Part shown: positions 50,341 through 58,667 of the stretch, piece after piece
Layout of the letters: every line of letters begins with the position of its first letter
How positions within the stretch are numbered: the stretch's first letter is position 1
Assembly (NCBI RefSeq): GCF_010548305.1
Contig: NZ_JAAGLV010000011.1
Coordinates: 248,001-312,000 of the forward strand
Direction: 5' to 3'
Source: Streptomyces sp. SID13031
Lineage (GTDB): Bacteria; Actinomycetota; Actinomycetes; Propionibacteriales; Kribbellaceae
DNA length: 64,000 nucleotides
Position numbers and translations under genes: made by a program
Notes under the pieces: model-generated
What the model saw: only the letters and a program-made list of their open reading frames with translations
What the model was told of the DNA's origin: nothing
Databases searched by the model: none

Positions 50341-51324
50341 GTGTCTGGATATCCCGGTGTGAGGCCGCGGCGGCTCCGGTCGTCCGCGGCGATGCGCAGG
50401 CTGGTCGCGGAGACCACGCTGGAGCCTCGTCAGTTGATCCTGCCGATGTTCATCCGGGAAGGCGCGCGCGAGCCGATCGCGATCAGCTCGATGCCGGGCG
50501 TCTACCAGCACACTCGGGACACCGCCCGGAAGGCAGTCGCCGAGGCTGCGTCACTCGGCCTCGGGGGCGTGATGCTCTTCGGGGTGCCTTCGTCGAAGGA
50601 TGAGGTCGGTTCCGGTGCGCTTGATCCGGACGGCATTCTGAACGTGGCGATCCGGGACGCGGTGTCCGAGGCGGGTGACGACCTGCTGGTGATGTCGGAT
50701 CTGTGCCTGGACGAGTTCACCTCGCACGGGCACTGCGGCGTACTGGACTCCGCCGGTCGCGTGGACAACGACGCGACGCTCGCCGTCTACGCGGAGATGG
50801 GCCTCGCGCATGCCACCGCAGGCGCTCACGTCGTGGGCCCGTCGGGGATGATGGACGGCCAGGTCGGGGCGATCCGGACGGCTCTGGATGGGGCCGGTTT
50901 CCAGGACACGGTGATCCTCGCGTACGCGGCGAAGTACGCGTCGGCCTTCTTCGGCCCCTTCCGCGAAGCCGTCGACTCGTCGCTGAAGGGCGACCGCAAG
51001 ACCTACCAGCAGGACCCGTCGAACGCGCGCGAGGCGATCCGCGAGGTCGACCTGGACCTCGAGGAAGGCGCCGACATGGTGATGGTGAAGCCGGCCCTCC
51101 CGTACCTCGACATCATCCGCCAGGTCCGCGACCACGTGAACGTCCCGGTCGCCGCGTACAACGTCTCCGGCGAATACGCGATGGTCGAAGCCGCAGCCGC
51201 CAACGGCTGGATCGACCGCGAACGAGCCATCCTGGAAACCCTGACCTCGATCCGCCGAGCCGGCGCCGACACCATCCTCACCTACTGGGCCGCCGAAGCC
51301 GTCTCGCTCCTCCAGCGCCGGTAG
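50341..51324 (+). CDS. hemB: Delta-aminolevulinic acid dehydratase (porphobilinogen synthase)
   Basis: HemB condenses two aminolevulinates. The metal-site loop SDLCLDEFTSHGHCG has cysteines as in zinc-type enzymes, and the two active-site lysines are in YAAKYASAFFGPFRE and VMVKPALPYLD. GTG 50341 was chosen because it gives VSGYPGVRPRRLR, the usual opening; the frame is open upstream through cobA-hemD. About 327 residues is normal. It ends the rex-hem operon. Confidence 0.96.
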   Translation: MSGYPGVRPRRLRSSAAMRRLVAETTLEPRQLILPMFIREGAREPIAISSMPGVYQHTRDTARKAVAEAASLGLGGVMLFGVPSSKDEVGSGALDPDGILNVAIRDAVSEAGDDLLVMSDLCLDEFTSHGHCGVLDSAGRVDNDATLAVYAEMGLAHATAGAHVVGPSGMMDGQVGAIRTALDGAGFQDTVILAYAAKYASAFFGPFREAVDSSLKGDRKTYQQDPSNAREAIREVDLDLEEGADMVMVKPALPYLDIIRQVRDHVNVPVAAYNVSGEYAMVEAAAANGWIDRERAILETLTSIRRAGADTILTYWAAEAVSLLQRR

Positions 51325-51364
51325 CCAACGCCGCCTTGCTGCTGGCTCCTGTCGCCGTGGTCTT

Positions 51365-51889
51365 CTAGCGTTTGACTGTGTAGTCCGACTGGATCAGGCC
51401 GGCGCCGAGGGTGCGGGTGGCGTTGTGGGTGAGTGCGATGTCGTGGTCCACGGCGCCGAAGAGTGGGATGCCGGCGCCGAGCAGGACGGGGACGACGGTG
51501 ATGGTCAGCTCGTTCAGCAGGCCGGCGCTCAGGAACGTCTGGACGACCCGGCCGCCGTCGGCGTAGACCCGCTTGGCGCCGCGGTCGGCCAGCGTCTGGA
51601 CCAGGCCGTCGAGGGTCCGGTGCACGATCACGCGCTCGTCGGCGTCGGCCGCAAGCGTCGTACTGAGCACCTCGACCTGCTTGCCCTCGTACGGCCAGAA
51701 GCCGAAAGTGAGCACCTTCTCGTACGTGTTGCGGCCCAGCACGACGGTGTCGATGGCCGCCATGAACTCGTCGTACCCGGTGTCGCCGGCCTGCTCGCCC
51801 CGCTCGGTCAGCCAGTCGATCGAGCCGTCCGGGCGCGCGATGAATCCGTCGAGGCTGGTCGCAATGAAAACCGCGGCATGAAACGTCAC
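51365..51889 (-). CDS. Dihydrofolate reductase-like (RibD C-terminal) protein
   Basis: A 174-residue protein of the DHFR/RibD_C fold: VFIATSLDGFIARPDGSIDWL, VVLGRNTYEKVLTFGFWPYEG, VYADGGRVVQTFLSAGLLNELTITVVPVLLGAG. GTG 51889 gives a normal family start, though AAAGGAGG ends right at that GTG, so TTG 51904 is an alternative. Such stand-alone proteins probably reduce pterin- or pyrimidine-like compounds with NADPH. Substrate unknown. Confidence 0.82.
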   Translation of the reverse strand: MTFHAAVFIATSLDGFIARPDGSIDWLTERGEQAGDTGYDEFMAAIDTVVLGRNTYEKVLTFGFWPYEGKQVEVLSTTLAADADERVIVHRTLDGLVQTLADRGAKRVYADGGRVVQTFLSAGLLNELTITVVPVLLGAGIPLFGAVDHDIALTHNATRTLGAGLIQSDYTVKR

Positions 51890-51950
51890 CCTCCTTTTGT
51901 ACAGCCTGCAACCAGCGGACCACACCGAGGCCCGGTGAATTCACAAAGTC

Positions 51951-52781
51951 TCAGCGAAACTCACCGGCGTGCTCCCCGGCCCACAAGCCGAACGATCGCG
52001 CGGGAGCACCGGTGACCTCCTCGATCGTCGACGTAACGAGCGAGGACGGCGGGCGGCCGACATTGGCGAGCAGCGCCTCCACCAGGGCCGCCGGGCGACC
52101 GTCGGCGAGCATCTGCGCGCGAGCCTCCTCAGCCGATACCGCCTCGAACCGCAACTCCCTCCCGAGCGCCGCCCCCAGCGCCGCAACCTGCTCCGCTCGA
52201 CTCACCACGGCAGGCCCGGTCAGCACCAACCGCCGACCGCTGAGCTCGGACGACGTCAAAGCGCGAGCCGCAACCGAGGCGAGATCACGCTCATGGACGA
52301 CGGCGGTGGCGGGGATGTCGGGTCCCCGTACGACCCCGGTACTACGAATCTGCGCCGCCCATCCGCGAGCGTTGGAAGCGATCGTGTTCGACCGCAAGAT
52401 CGTCCAGCTGGCCGCATGGTCCTCGACCAGCTGCTCCACCTCCGCATGCATCCGGTTGATCGGATCGTCATGCCCTTCCGCCAGCCCCGACGACGACAGA
52501 TAGACGATCCGCCGCCCACGCCCCAGCTCCGCCAGTACTACGGGCGCCGCCTCCGCACTCAGGAACGGCCAGATCAGGAAAACCGTGTCCACCCCGTCCA
52601 GCGCCGCCGCCAGACCGGCCGCCTCCCCGAGATCGCCGACCACCGTCTCGGGCCGGCGCGAAGGTTCCGCGTTCCGGGCCACCGGCGTGCGGGAGAGGAG
52701 GCGAATGGCGTCGGCCGGAAGCTGCGCGGTCAGCTCACGCCCGACGTTGCCGGTGGCGCCGGTGATGAGGATCTTGGTCAT
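51951..52781 (-). CDS. NmrA-like NAD(P)-binding atypical SDR
   Basis: A 276-residue protein with ILITGATGNVGRELTAQL at the N-terminus and DTVFLIWPF, RIVYLSSSGL and DLASVAARAL segments typical of NmrA-like proteins and quinone-reductase-type SDRs. ATG 52781. It follows the sugar ABC permease gene with a 41-base gap, same strand. It may be a redox sensor or reductase. Confidence 0.82.
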   Translation of the reverse strand: MTKILITGATGNVGRELTAQLPADAIRLLSRTPVARNAEPSRRPETVVGDLGEAAGLAAALDGVDTVFLIWPFLSAEAAPVVLAELGRGRRIVYLSSSGLAEGHDDPINRMHAEVEQLVEDHAASWTILRSNTIASNARGWAAQIRSTGVVRGPDIPATAVVHERDLASVAARALTSSELSGRRLVLTGPAVVSRAEQVAALGAALGRELRFEAVSAEEARAQMLADGRPAALVEALLANVGRPPSSLVTSTIEEVTGAPARSFGLWAGEHAGEFR

Positions 52782-52822
52782 GCCTGGGGACAGCTCACGG
52801 CGTACCGGCTGTATTCCCCCGC

Positions 52823-53647
52823 TCAGCCCTTGAGGCCGGTTTGGGCTAGGCCTTCGACGAATTGGCGTTGGGCGAGGACGAAGATGATCAGCACGGGGAG
52901 CGCGCTCATCGTGGCGGCGGCGAGCTGTACGTTCCACATCGCGCCGCCGTAGGCGTCGACGTACTGGGTCAGTGCCTGCGGGATGGTGAACTTGTCCTTG
53001 CTGGAGAGGAAGACGATCGGCTCGAGGTACAGGTTCCAGCTGTGCAGGAAGGTGAAGATCGCGACCGCGCCGATCGCCGGGCGGGCGAGTGGCAGCGACA
53101 CCTGCCAGAACAGGCCGAGCCGGCCGAGCCCGTCGACGCGGCCGGCCTCCTCCAGCTCGCGGGGGAGGGTGATGAAGAACTGCCGCATGATGAACGTCGC
53201 GAGCACACTGGGTGCGCCGAGCATCGGGATCAGGATCAGCGGCCAGTGCGTGTTCACCAGGCCGAGCGAGTCGAACATCCGGTACAACGGGATGATCGTC
53301 ACCTCGTTCGGTACCAGCAGGCCGGCGAGCACGATCACGAAGACGACGCCCGCGCCGCGGAACTTGATCCGGGCGAACGCGTAGCCCGCGAGGGACGAGA
53401 TCACCAGCGTGCCGAGGGTGACGATCACGGCGATGTAGCAACTGTTCAGGTACTGCCGGCCGAACGGTTGCAGCTCGAAGACCTGCCGGTACGCATCCAT
53501 GGTCGGCGAGTGGGGGAGCAGGGAGAACGCGAAGATCTCGTTCACCGGCTTGAGCGAGGCCGTCGCCATCCACCAGATGGGGAAGACGAACGGCACGCAG
53601 CAGACCAGCAGTACGCCGTACAGGATGAGCTTGGCTTTACGACTCAT
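52823..53647 (-). CDS. Sugar ABC transporter permease (MalG type)
   Basis: A 274-residue integral membrane protein with six helices and the EAA loop (LEEAGRVDGLGRLGLFWQVSLPLARPA) that contacts the ATPase. ATG 53647 overlaps the end of the upstream permease gene by 11 bases. No ATPase gene lies in the operon, so a shared MsiK-type ATPase is probably used, as is usual in actinobacterial CUT1 systems. Confidence 0.93.
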   Translation of the reverse strand: MSRKAKLILYGVLLVCCVPFVFPIWWMATASLKPVNEIFAFSLLPHSPTMDAYRQVFELQPFGRQYLNSCYIAVIVTLGTLVISSLAGYAFARIKFRGAGVVFVIVLAGLLVPNEVTIIPLYRMFDSLGLVNTHWPLILIPMLGAPSVLATFIMRQFFITLPRELEEAGRVDGLGRLGLFWQVSLPLARPAIGAVAIFTFLHSWNLYLEPIVFLSSKDKFTIPQALTQYVDAYGGAMWNVQLAAATMSALPVLIIFVLAQRQFVEGLAQTGLKG

Positions 53648-54575
53648 GGAAAACCCACTTCCTGCGCATCCGCCACTGAAGGACCGTCAGCGCGAGCACG
53701 ATGGCGAAGAGCAACAGCGAGATCGTGGCGCCGTAGCCGAAGTGATGGAACTGGAAGGCCTGCTGGTACAGGTAGTAGACGAGCACCGTGGTCGACGTAC
53801 CAGGGCCGCCTTGTGTCAGTACTGCGATCTGCGCGAACACCTGCAGCGAACCGACGACCGTCAGGATCGAGGTCAGCAGGATCGTCGGGCTGATCAACGG
53901 GACCGTCACCCGCCGGAAGCGCGCCCACGCGGAGGCGCCGTCGATGCGGGCTGCTTCGTAGAGGTCGGCCGGGACGCCTTGCAGGGCGGCGAGGAAGAGC
54001 ACCATGTTCAGCCCGACGCCCTTGAAGAGCTGCACGACGATGACCGAGATCATCGCGGTGGTGTCGCCGCGCAGCCAGTTGGGACCGTCGATCCCGATCA
54101 GGTCGAGGAAGCCGTTGACCCCGCCGTTGTCCTGGAGCAGGAAGCCCCAGACGATCGTCCAGGCGACCAGCGTCACCACGACCGGCGAGAAGAACAGCGT
54201 GCGGAAGAAGACGGTCCCGCGAAGCTTCTGGTTGAGCAGTACTGCGAGGAACAGCGCCAGGCTGAGGTTGAGCACCACCAGGCCGAGGGAGAAGAGACCG
54301 GTCGCCCGCAGCGCCGGCCCGAGGCGCGGATCCGAGGCCAGTGCCTTGTAGTTGCTGCCGCCAACGAAGTCGAAGGTGCCGGCCAGTACGTTCCACTCGT
54401 GCAGGCTGTACCAGACCACGAGCCCGAGCGGAACGATGACGAAGGCAACGATCCCGGCGAGCTGCGGTCCGATGAACAGCCAGCCGGCCAGCTCATCGCG
54501 CCGCCGCATGGTCCAGTACGGGGGCTGCTGGCCGGCGGGTGCCTGCGCAGCCGGCTTCTCCAGCAACAGCGTCAT
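53637..54575 (-). CDS. Sugar ABC transporter permease (MalF type)
   Basis: A 312-residue membrane protein with six helices and the EAA loop (LYEAARIDGASAWARFRRVTVPLI). The start ATG 54575 overlaps the stop of the substrate-binding gene (ATGA). It forms the transmembrane heterodimer with the next permease. Confidence 0.93.
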   Translation of the reverse strand: MTLLLEKPAAQAPAGQQPPYWTMRRRDELAGWLFIGPQLAGIVAFVIVPLGLVVWYSLHEWNVLAGTFDFVGGSNYKALASDPRLGPALRATGLFSLGLVVLNLSLALFLAVLLNQKLRGTVFFRTLFFSPVVVTLVAWTIVWGFLLQDNGGVNGFLDLIGIDGPNWLRGDTTAMISVIVVQLFKGVGLNMVLFLAALQGVPADLYEAARIDGASAWARFRRVTVPLISPTILLTSILTVVGSLQVFAQIAVLTQGGPGTSTTVLVYYLYQQAFQFHHFGYGATISLLLFAIVLALTVLQWRMRRKWVFHES

Positions 54576-55831
54576 TTGCTCAGCAGGGGGTTGATCTTGG
54601 AGCACACGCCGGACAGCACGGCCTTCACGTCGGCATCCGGCTTCCACAGCGGGTCGAGGGCGGCGCGGACGGTCTGCTGCAGTTCGGCGTACCCGGTGTG
54701 GCTGGTCTTGATGTCGCCGCGCTCGATCCCGTTGATCACGACGCTCTGCAGCTGCTCGGGCTTGAGCAGTGGGTTGGCCTTCGCCAGCAACGAGGTGGTG
54801 AGCTGCGACTTGCGCGGCGGCGGGAAGAACTGGGCGAGCTTGGCGGAGTTCGCCTGATTGGTGAAGTAGGCAAGGAACTTCTTCGCCTCGTCGACGTGCT
54901 TGCCGCGCTTGAGGACGCCGATGCCGGCCTGCCCGACGACCGAGTACTCGCCGGCCGGGCCCTTCGGCAACGGGACGAGGTCCCACTTGAACTTCGCCTT
55001 CTCCAGCAGCGCCGCGCGGCTGATCTGGGTCAGCACCATCGACGCGTCACCCGCGAAGAAGTCCGTCGTCCGCCCAGGCCCGGGCATCGCCTTGTCGGTG
55101 AAGACCATCTTGTGGACGAAGGTCATCGCGTCGACCATCGGCTGCTGGTCGAACCCGCAGCTCTTGCCGTCCTCGCTCCACGGTCGCGCGCCCCAGCCGG
55201 ACCAGATCGTGTTGAGCGTGTCCCAGCCCTTGTAGTCGAAGTCGCCGACGACGATGCCGCCCTTGCCGGTCTTCGCCTGTACTGCGGCGCCGGTGGCGAC
55301 GGCCTGGTCCCAGTTCCAGGTGCCGGCCGCGATCTGCTGCGCGGGGGTCGGTCGTCCAGCCGCCGTCACCAGGTCGGTGTTGACGAAGACCCCCAGCGGA
55401 GAAGTCGAGAACGGGTACGCGAACAGCTTGCCGTCCTGCTCCCAGGTGGCAGTTGCGCTCGGCAACAGATCGGCGTCCTTGTCGATCGGTTCCAGCGCAC
55501 CCGAGGAGACGAAGTCCAGCGCCGTACTCTCCAGGATCCAGGCCAGGTCGGGGGCGTTCCCGCCGCCGATCTGGGTGGTCAGCGCGGTCGTGTAGCTGTC
55601 GAAGGGGATCGACTCGAAGGTGATCTTGCCGACCTCGGGGTGATCCTTCTTGTAGGCGGCCGCGATCTGGTCGAACAGCGCGGTGTGCTTGGCGTTCGCG
55701 CTCCAGATCGTCATCCGCAGGTCGATCGGGCCGGAGGCGGCCGCGTCGCCGTCGTCGCCCGAGCCGCCACAGGCCGCTAGAGCCAGCAACGCGGCGGTCG
55801 TGGCGGCCGCTGTCAGGAGTCGGAGTTTCAT
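54572..55831 (-). CDS. Sugar ABC transporter substrate-binding lipoprotein
   Basis: A 419-residue lipoprotein. The lipobox LALAAC ends at Cys21, followed by a Gly/Asp-rich linker. The CUT1 solute-binding fold shows TIWSANAKHTALFDQIAAAYKKDHP, YPFSTSPLGVFVNTDLV and GGIVVGDFDYKGWDTL. ATG 55831. Sugar specificity cannot be predicted; the adjacent FAD oxidoreductase hints at a polyol or modified sugar. Confidence 0.92.
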   Translation of the reverse strand: MKLRLLTAAATTAALLALAACGGSGDDGDAAASGPIDLRMTIWSANAKHTALFDQIAAAYKKDHPEVGKITFESIPFDSYTTALTTQIGGGNAPDLAWILESTALDFVSSGALEPIDKDADLLPSATATWEQDGKLFAYPFSTSPLGVFVNTDLVTAAGRPTPAQQIAAGTWNWDQAVATGAAVQAKTGKGGIVVGDFDYKGWDTLNTIWSGWGARPWSEDGKSCGFDQQPMVDAMTFVHKMVFTDKAMPGPGRTTDFFAGDASMVLTQISRAALLEKAKFKWDLVPLPKGPAGEYSVVGQAGIGVLKRGKHVDEAKKFLAYFTNQANSAKLAQFFPPPRKSQLTTSLLAKANPLLKPEQLQSVVINGIERGDIKTSHTGYAELQQTVRAALDPLWKPDADVKAVLSGVCSKINPLLSK

Positions 55832-55846
55832 GGTGTCAGTCCTCCA

Positions 55847-57442
55847 TCAGTAGCCGGCGATGGCCGGCCAGCTCAGTTCGACGCCCTGGGCGACCAGTCG
55901 TGCCTGGAAGTCGCTGAGCAGAGCAGGGGAGTTGCGGACCGCGCGCGGGCTGACGCCACGGTCCAGGCAGAAAGCGGCGAGCAGTCCCGCGGCCTCGCCG
56001 ATGTTCCACTCGACCGGGTGCAACCGGTAGCAGCCGTTGGTGATGTGGGTGGTACCGAGGTTCTTACTCGCCGGCAGCAGGTTCTCGACCCGCTGCGGGA
56101 TCAGTGCCCCGAGCGGGATCCGGAACGGGCTGCTGGCCACGTCGATGTAGTTGTCGCCGCCCGTGGACGGGTGCAGGTCGATCCGGTACATACCGACGCC
56201 CACGCTGTCGCCGTACTCCGCAGCGCCCTTCGCCCCGCGGACCGCGACCGACAGGTCCTGCTCGACGACCGTGTACTCCGCTGCGATGCGCCGCGACTCT
56301 CTTATATAGGGAGCCTGGGCAAGCCCATCGGTAGAACCCAGCAGATCGCCGCGCAGCCGTAGCCCGGAGAAGCCGGTACCGCCGTCGGGCCGGGGCGCCT
56401 CGGTCTGAAGCCAGTAGAAGACCGATTGCGACAGCTCACGCGCTCCGGCCAGATGCTTGGCGGCGTCCGGTACGTCGAAAACCGGTCCTTCGAGGTAGTC
56501 GATCATCGGCCAGTTCACCAGACAGATGTCGGAGTCGTACGCGCCTGCCAGGAAGTGTTTGCGGGCAGCGATCCGCCGGAACGTCCACAGGTTGGTGTCA
56601 CCGCCGGTACGCCGCTGGTCGGCGACCACTGCGAGCGGGTCGTCGTCCGGGTTGGGGGTGAAGGTCCTGCGCGAGGCGGCGAGGGTGCGCGGGTCTGGGG
56701 CGTTCCACGACAACATGCGGTCGCCCCAGAAGGGTGGCTGGTAGTTGCGCCAGTACGCGTAGTTCGGTGGCTTGTCGCCGACCTGGTCGCCGTCGACGTG
56801 GTCTACCGCGAAGCAGAAGGAGACCGCTTGCATGTTGAGCGGCTGCGCCTCCTCCGGTGCACTGGGCTCGCCGGTGGTCGCCTGTGACTCGAAGCCGGTC
56901 ACGTACTCCGTGCCTGTGAGCGGCAGGAGCTCTCCGGTCTCGGTGGCGTCCAGCACGTACGGCGCAGTCAGGGTGAGCCGATCGCCGGTGTCTCGGTGCT
57001 GTACCTGGACAGAGGTCACCCGGTCGCCGTCGGTGTTTGCGCTGATCGGCCTGTAGGGCTGGAGGATCTGCAGGCGACGGGTGGCGCGGTACGGCGCGAG
57101 CATGGAGTCGATGATCGCTACTGCTACTCGTGGCTCGTGACAGAGCTTCGATACATAGCCAGCGCCGGGGTTGAGCTCTGCTGCTGCTCTGGACTCTGCA
57201 GTGAGCGGGTAGTACCGGCGGTAGTAGTCGCGGATGCCCTCCCGCAGGGCGCGGTAAGAGGCGGTGACCCCGAACTGCTCCACCCAGGTGTGCTCATCCG
57301 GCGGCACGGCCTGGCTGGTCAGCTGCCCGCCGAGCCAGTCGTACTCCTCGGTCATCACCACCGATCGGCCGGCGCGCAAGGCAGCCAAGGCTGCGGCGAC
57401 TCCACCGAGCCCGCCGCCGATGACCAGAACATCCGTATGCAT
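55847..57442 (-). CDS. FAD-dependent oxidoreductase (FAD_oxidored family)
   Basis: A 531-residue enzyme with an N-terminal FAD site VLVIGGGLGGVAAALAALRAGRSVVMTE, a second dinucleotide-type segment YVLDATETGELLPL and the conserved C-terminal NLLPASKNLGTTHITNGCYRLHPVEWNIGEAAG. It belongs to the group often found with CUT1 sugar transporters. ATG 57442 directly follows the LacI stop. It probably oxidises an imported sugar or polyol. Confidence 0.85.
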   Translation of the reverse strand: MHTDVLVIGGGLGGVAAALAALRAGRSVVMTEEYDWLGGQLTSQAVPPDEHTWVEQFGVTASYRALREGIRDYYRRYYPLTAESRAAAELNPGAGYVSKLCHEPRVAVAIIDSMLAPYRATRRLQILQPYRPISANTDGDRVTSVQVQHRDTGDRLTLTAPYVLDATETGELLPLTGTEYVTGFESQATTGEPSAPEEAQPLNMQAVSFCFAVDHVDGDQVGDKPPNYAYWRNYQPPFWGDRMLSWNAPDPRTLAASRRTFTPNPDDDPLAVVADQRRTGGDTNLWTFRRIAARKHFLAGAYDSDICLVNWPMIDYLEGPVFDVPDAAKHLAGARELSQSVFYWLQTEAPRPDGGTGFSGLRLRGDLLGSTDGLAQAPYIRESRRIAAEYTVVEQDLSVAVRGAKGAAEYGDSVGVGMYRIDLHPSTGGDNYIDVASSPFRIPLGALIPQRVENLLPASKNLGTTHITNGCYRLHPVEWNIGEAAGLLAAFCLDRGVSPRAVRNSPALLSDFQARLVAQGVELSWPAIAGY

Positions 57443-58468
57443 CTAAGACCCTCTCGGCTTGCTGAGCGTGCTTCCGTCGACGAGCTCACAGGCGAGCAGC
57501 TGTTGCAGCTCGGTCTCCTCCCCCGACAAGACCGTCTCCAGCAACCCCACCGCCCGCCGGCCCATCTCCTTCCGCGGAATGTGAAACCCGGAGTAGACGT
57601 CATCCCCCTCGACCGGCCGGCTGGCATCGCCCAGGGCGACCACCGACAGGTCTCCGGGGACGTCGAGCCCGCGCTGCCTGACCGCCTCCGCCAGGGCCGC
57701 TGCATCGGCAAGGTCCTCGACAAACACCGCGGTCACTCCATGAGCCAGCAACTCCGCAAGCACCTCGCTCGGCTCGGTCGGAGAGAGATGCAGGCCGCGG
57801 GGAGCGACCTGGTGGAAGCCGCGGAGGCGGTCGGCGGAGGACTCTGCGCCTTTGCCGGGGCCTACGAAGGCGATCTTCTGGTGGCCCAGGTGGAGGGCTC
57901 GTGCGGTGACGGTGGCTGTTGCGGTGGTGTAGTCGGCGCCGACGTACGGGACGGTGGCGGGAGCGCCGTTCGGTAGTACCGGGTTGTCGCGGCGGCCGAC
58001 CGAGACGAAGGGGTAGTCCTCGGCGACCAGGCGGCTGAGTTCTTCGGCGGGGATGCGGCGGCCGAGCAGCAGGGAGCCGTCGGCGATCCGGAGGCGGTTG
58101 TTGTCGTGGAAGACCAGCCGGCGCCCGTCAGTGACCGGTGCGCTGGTGAACAGCAGCAGATCGCAGCCGAGCTCCTCCGCGCTCTCCTCGATCCCGCTCA
58201 GGAACGGGTGGTAGAAATCGGCGCTCGCGCTCGGGAACACCGACTCGTAGGTGAACACCCCGAGGATCTGGTTGCGCTGCTGCAGCAACCTCCGCGCGAG
58301 CGGGTCCGCGACGTAGCCGGTCTCCCGGATCACCTTCAGCACCCGGTCGCGCGTCCCCGCCGGGATCCGCGCCGAGGCGGCGGTGCGGTTGTTGAGGACC
58401 AGCGAGACGGTCGTCTGGCTCACCCGCGCCAGCCGCGCGATGTCACGTTGGGTCAACCGCTCGCTCAT
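57443..58468 (-). CDS. LacI family transcriptional regulator
   Basis: A 341-residue repressor. The HTH is LTQRDIARLARVSQTTVSLVLNN and the hinge helix is in DPLARRLLQQRN; the periplasmic-binding-like domain follows (ILGVFTYESVF onward). ATG 58468 behind GGGAGG was chosen. Its stop is flush with the start of the FAD gene, so it controls and belongs to the sugar operon. Two operator-like sites lie just upstream. Confidence 0.93.
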   Translation of the reverse strand: MSERLTQRDIARLARVSQTTVSLVLNNRTAASARIPAGTRDRVLKVIRETGYVADPLARRLLQQRNQILGVFTYESVFPSASADFYHPFLSGIEESAEELGCDLLLFTSAPVTDGRRLVFHDNNRLRIADGSLLLGRRIPAEELSRLVAEDYPFVSVGRRDNPVLPNGAPATVPYVGADYTTATATVTARALHLGHQKIAFVGPGKGAESSADRLRGFHQVAPRGLHLSPTEPSEVLAELLAHGVTAVFVEDLADAAALAEAVRQRGLDVPGDLSVVALGDASRPVEGDDVYSGFHIPRKEMGRRAVGLLETVLSGEETELQQLLACELVDGSTLSKPRGS

Positions 58469-58487
58469 CCGCCCACCTCCCTTGAGT

Positions 58488-58497
58488 AATACGTATT
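58488..58497. promoter_or_regulatory. LacI operator candidate 1, AATACGTATT
   Basis: A perfect 10-bp palindrome AATACGTATT with a central CG, as in LacI/GalR family operators, 20 bases before the LacI ATG. A second copy with one change lies at 58564. Confidence 0.75.
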
Positions 58498-58563
58498 GCC
58501 TGCCGCTTGATCCGGAACGGTAAACCTCTGGTTTCCAGGTCGTCAAGACCGGATCGGTTTAGT

Positions 58564-58573
58564 AATACGAATT
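58564..58573. promoter_or_regulatory. LacI operator candidate 2, AATACGAATT
   Basis: AATACGAATT differs from operator 1 by one base and is preceded by the same GT. Centre-to-centre distance is 76 bp, about seven helical turns, which would allow looping. It lies about 95 bases before the histidine kinase start. Confidence 0.65.
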
Positions 58574-58667
58574 AGCAGGACAGCGGCCTGCAGTGACAGT
58601 GCGATGACGCCCGGTGAGAGCCGCGGCCTGGGTACGATGACGCTCCACTGACCAACGGGGAGCCGCC

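Noticed and set aside
51943..51960. Further copy of the GAGGCGACTTTGTGC palindrome (ACAAAGT near 51944)
   Set aside because: Only seven bases match and no inverted partner is present.
52823..58468. Biosynthetic gene cluster around the FAD oxidoreductase
   Set aside because: The genes form a normal sugar uptake operon with its LacI regulator; no synthase or tailoring set is present.
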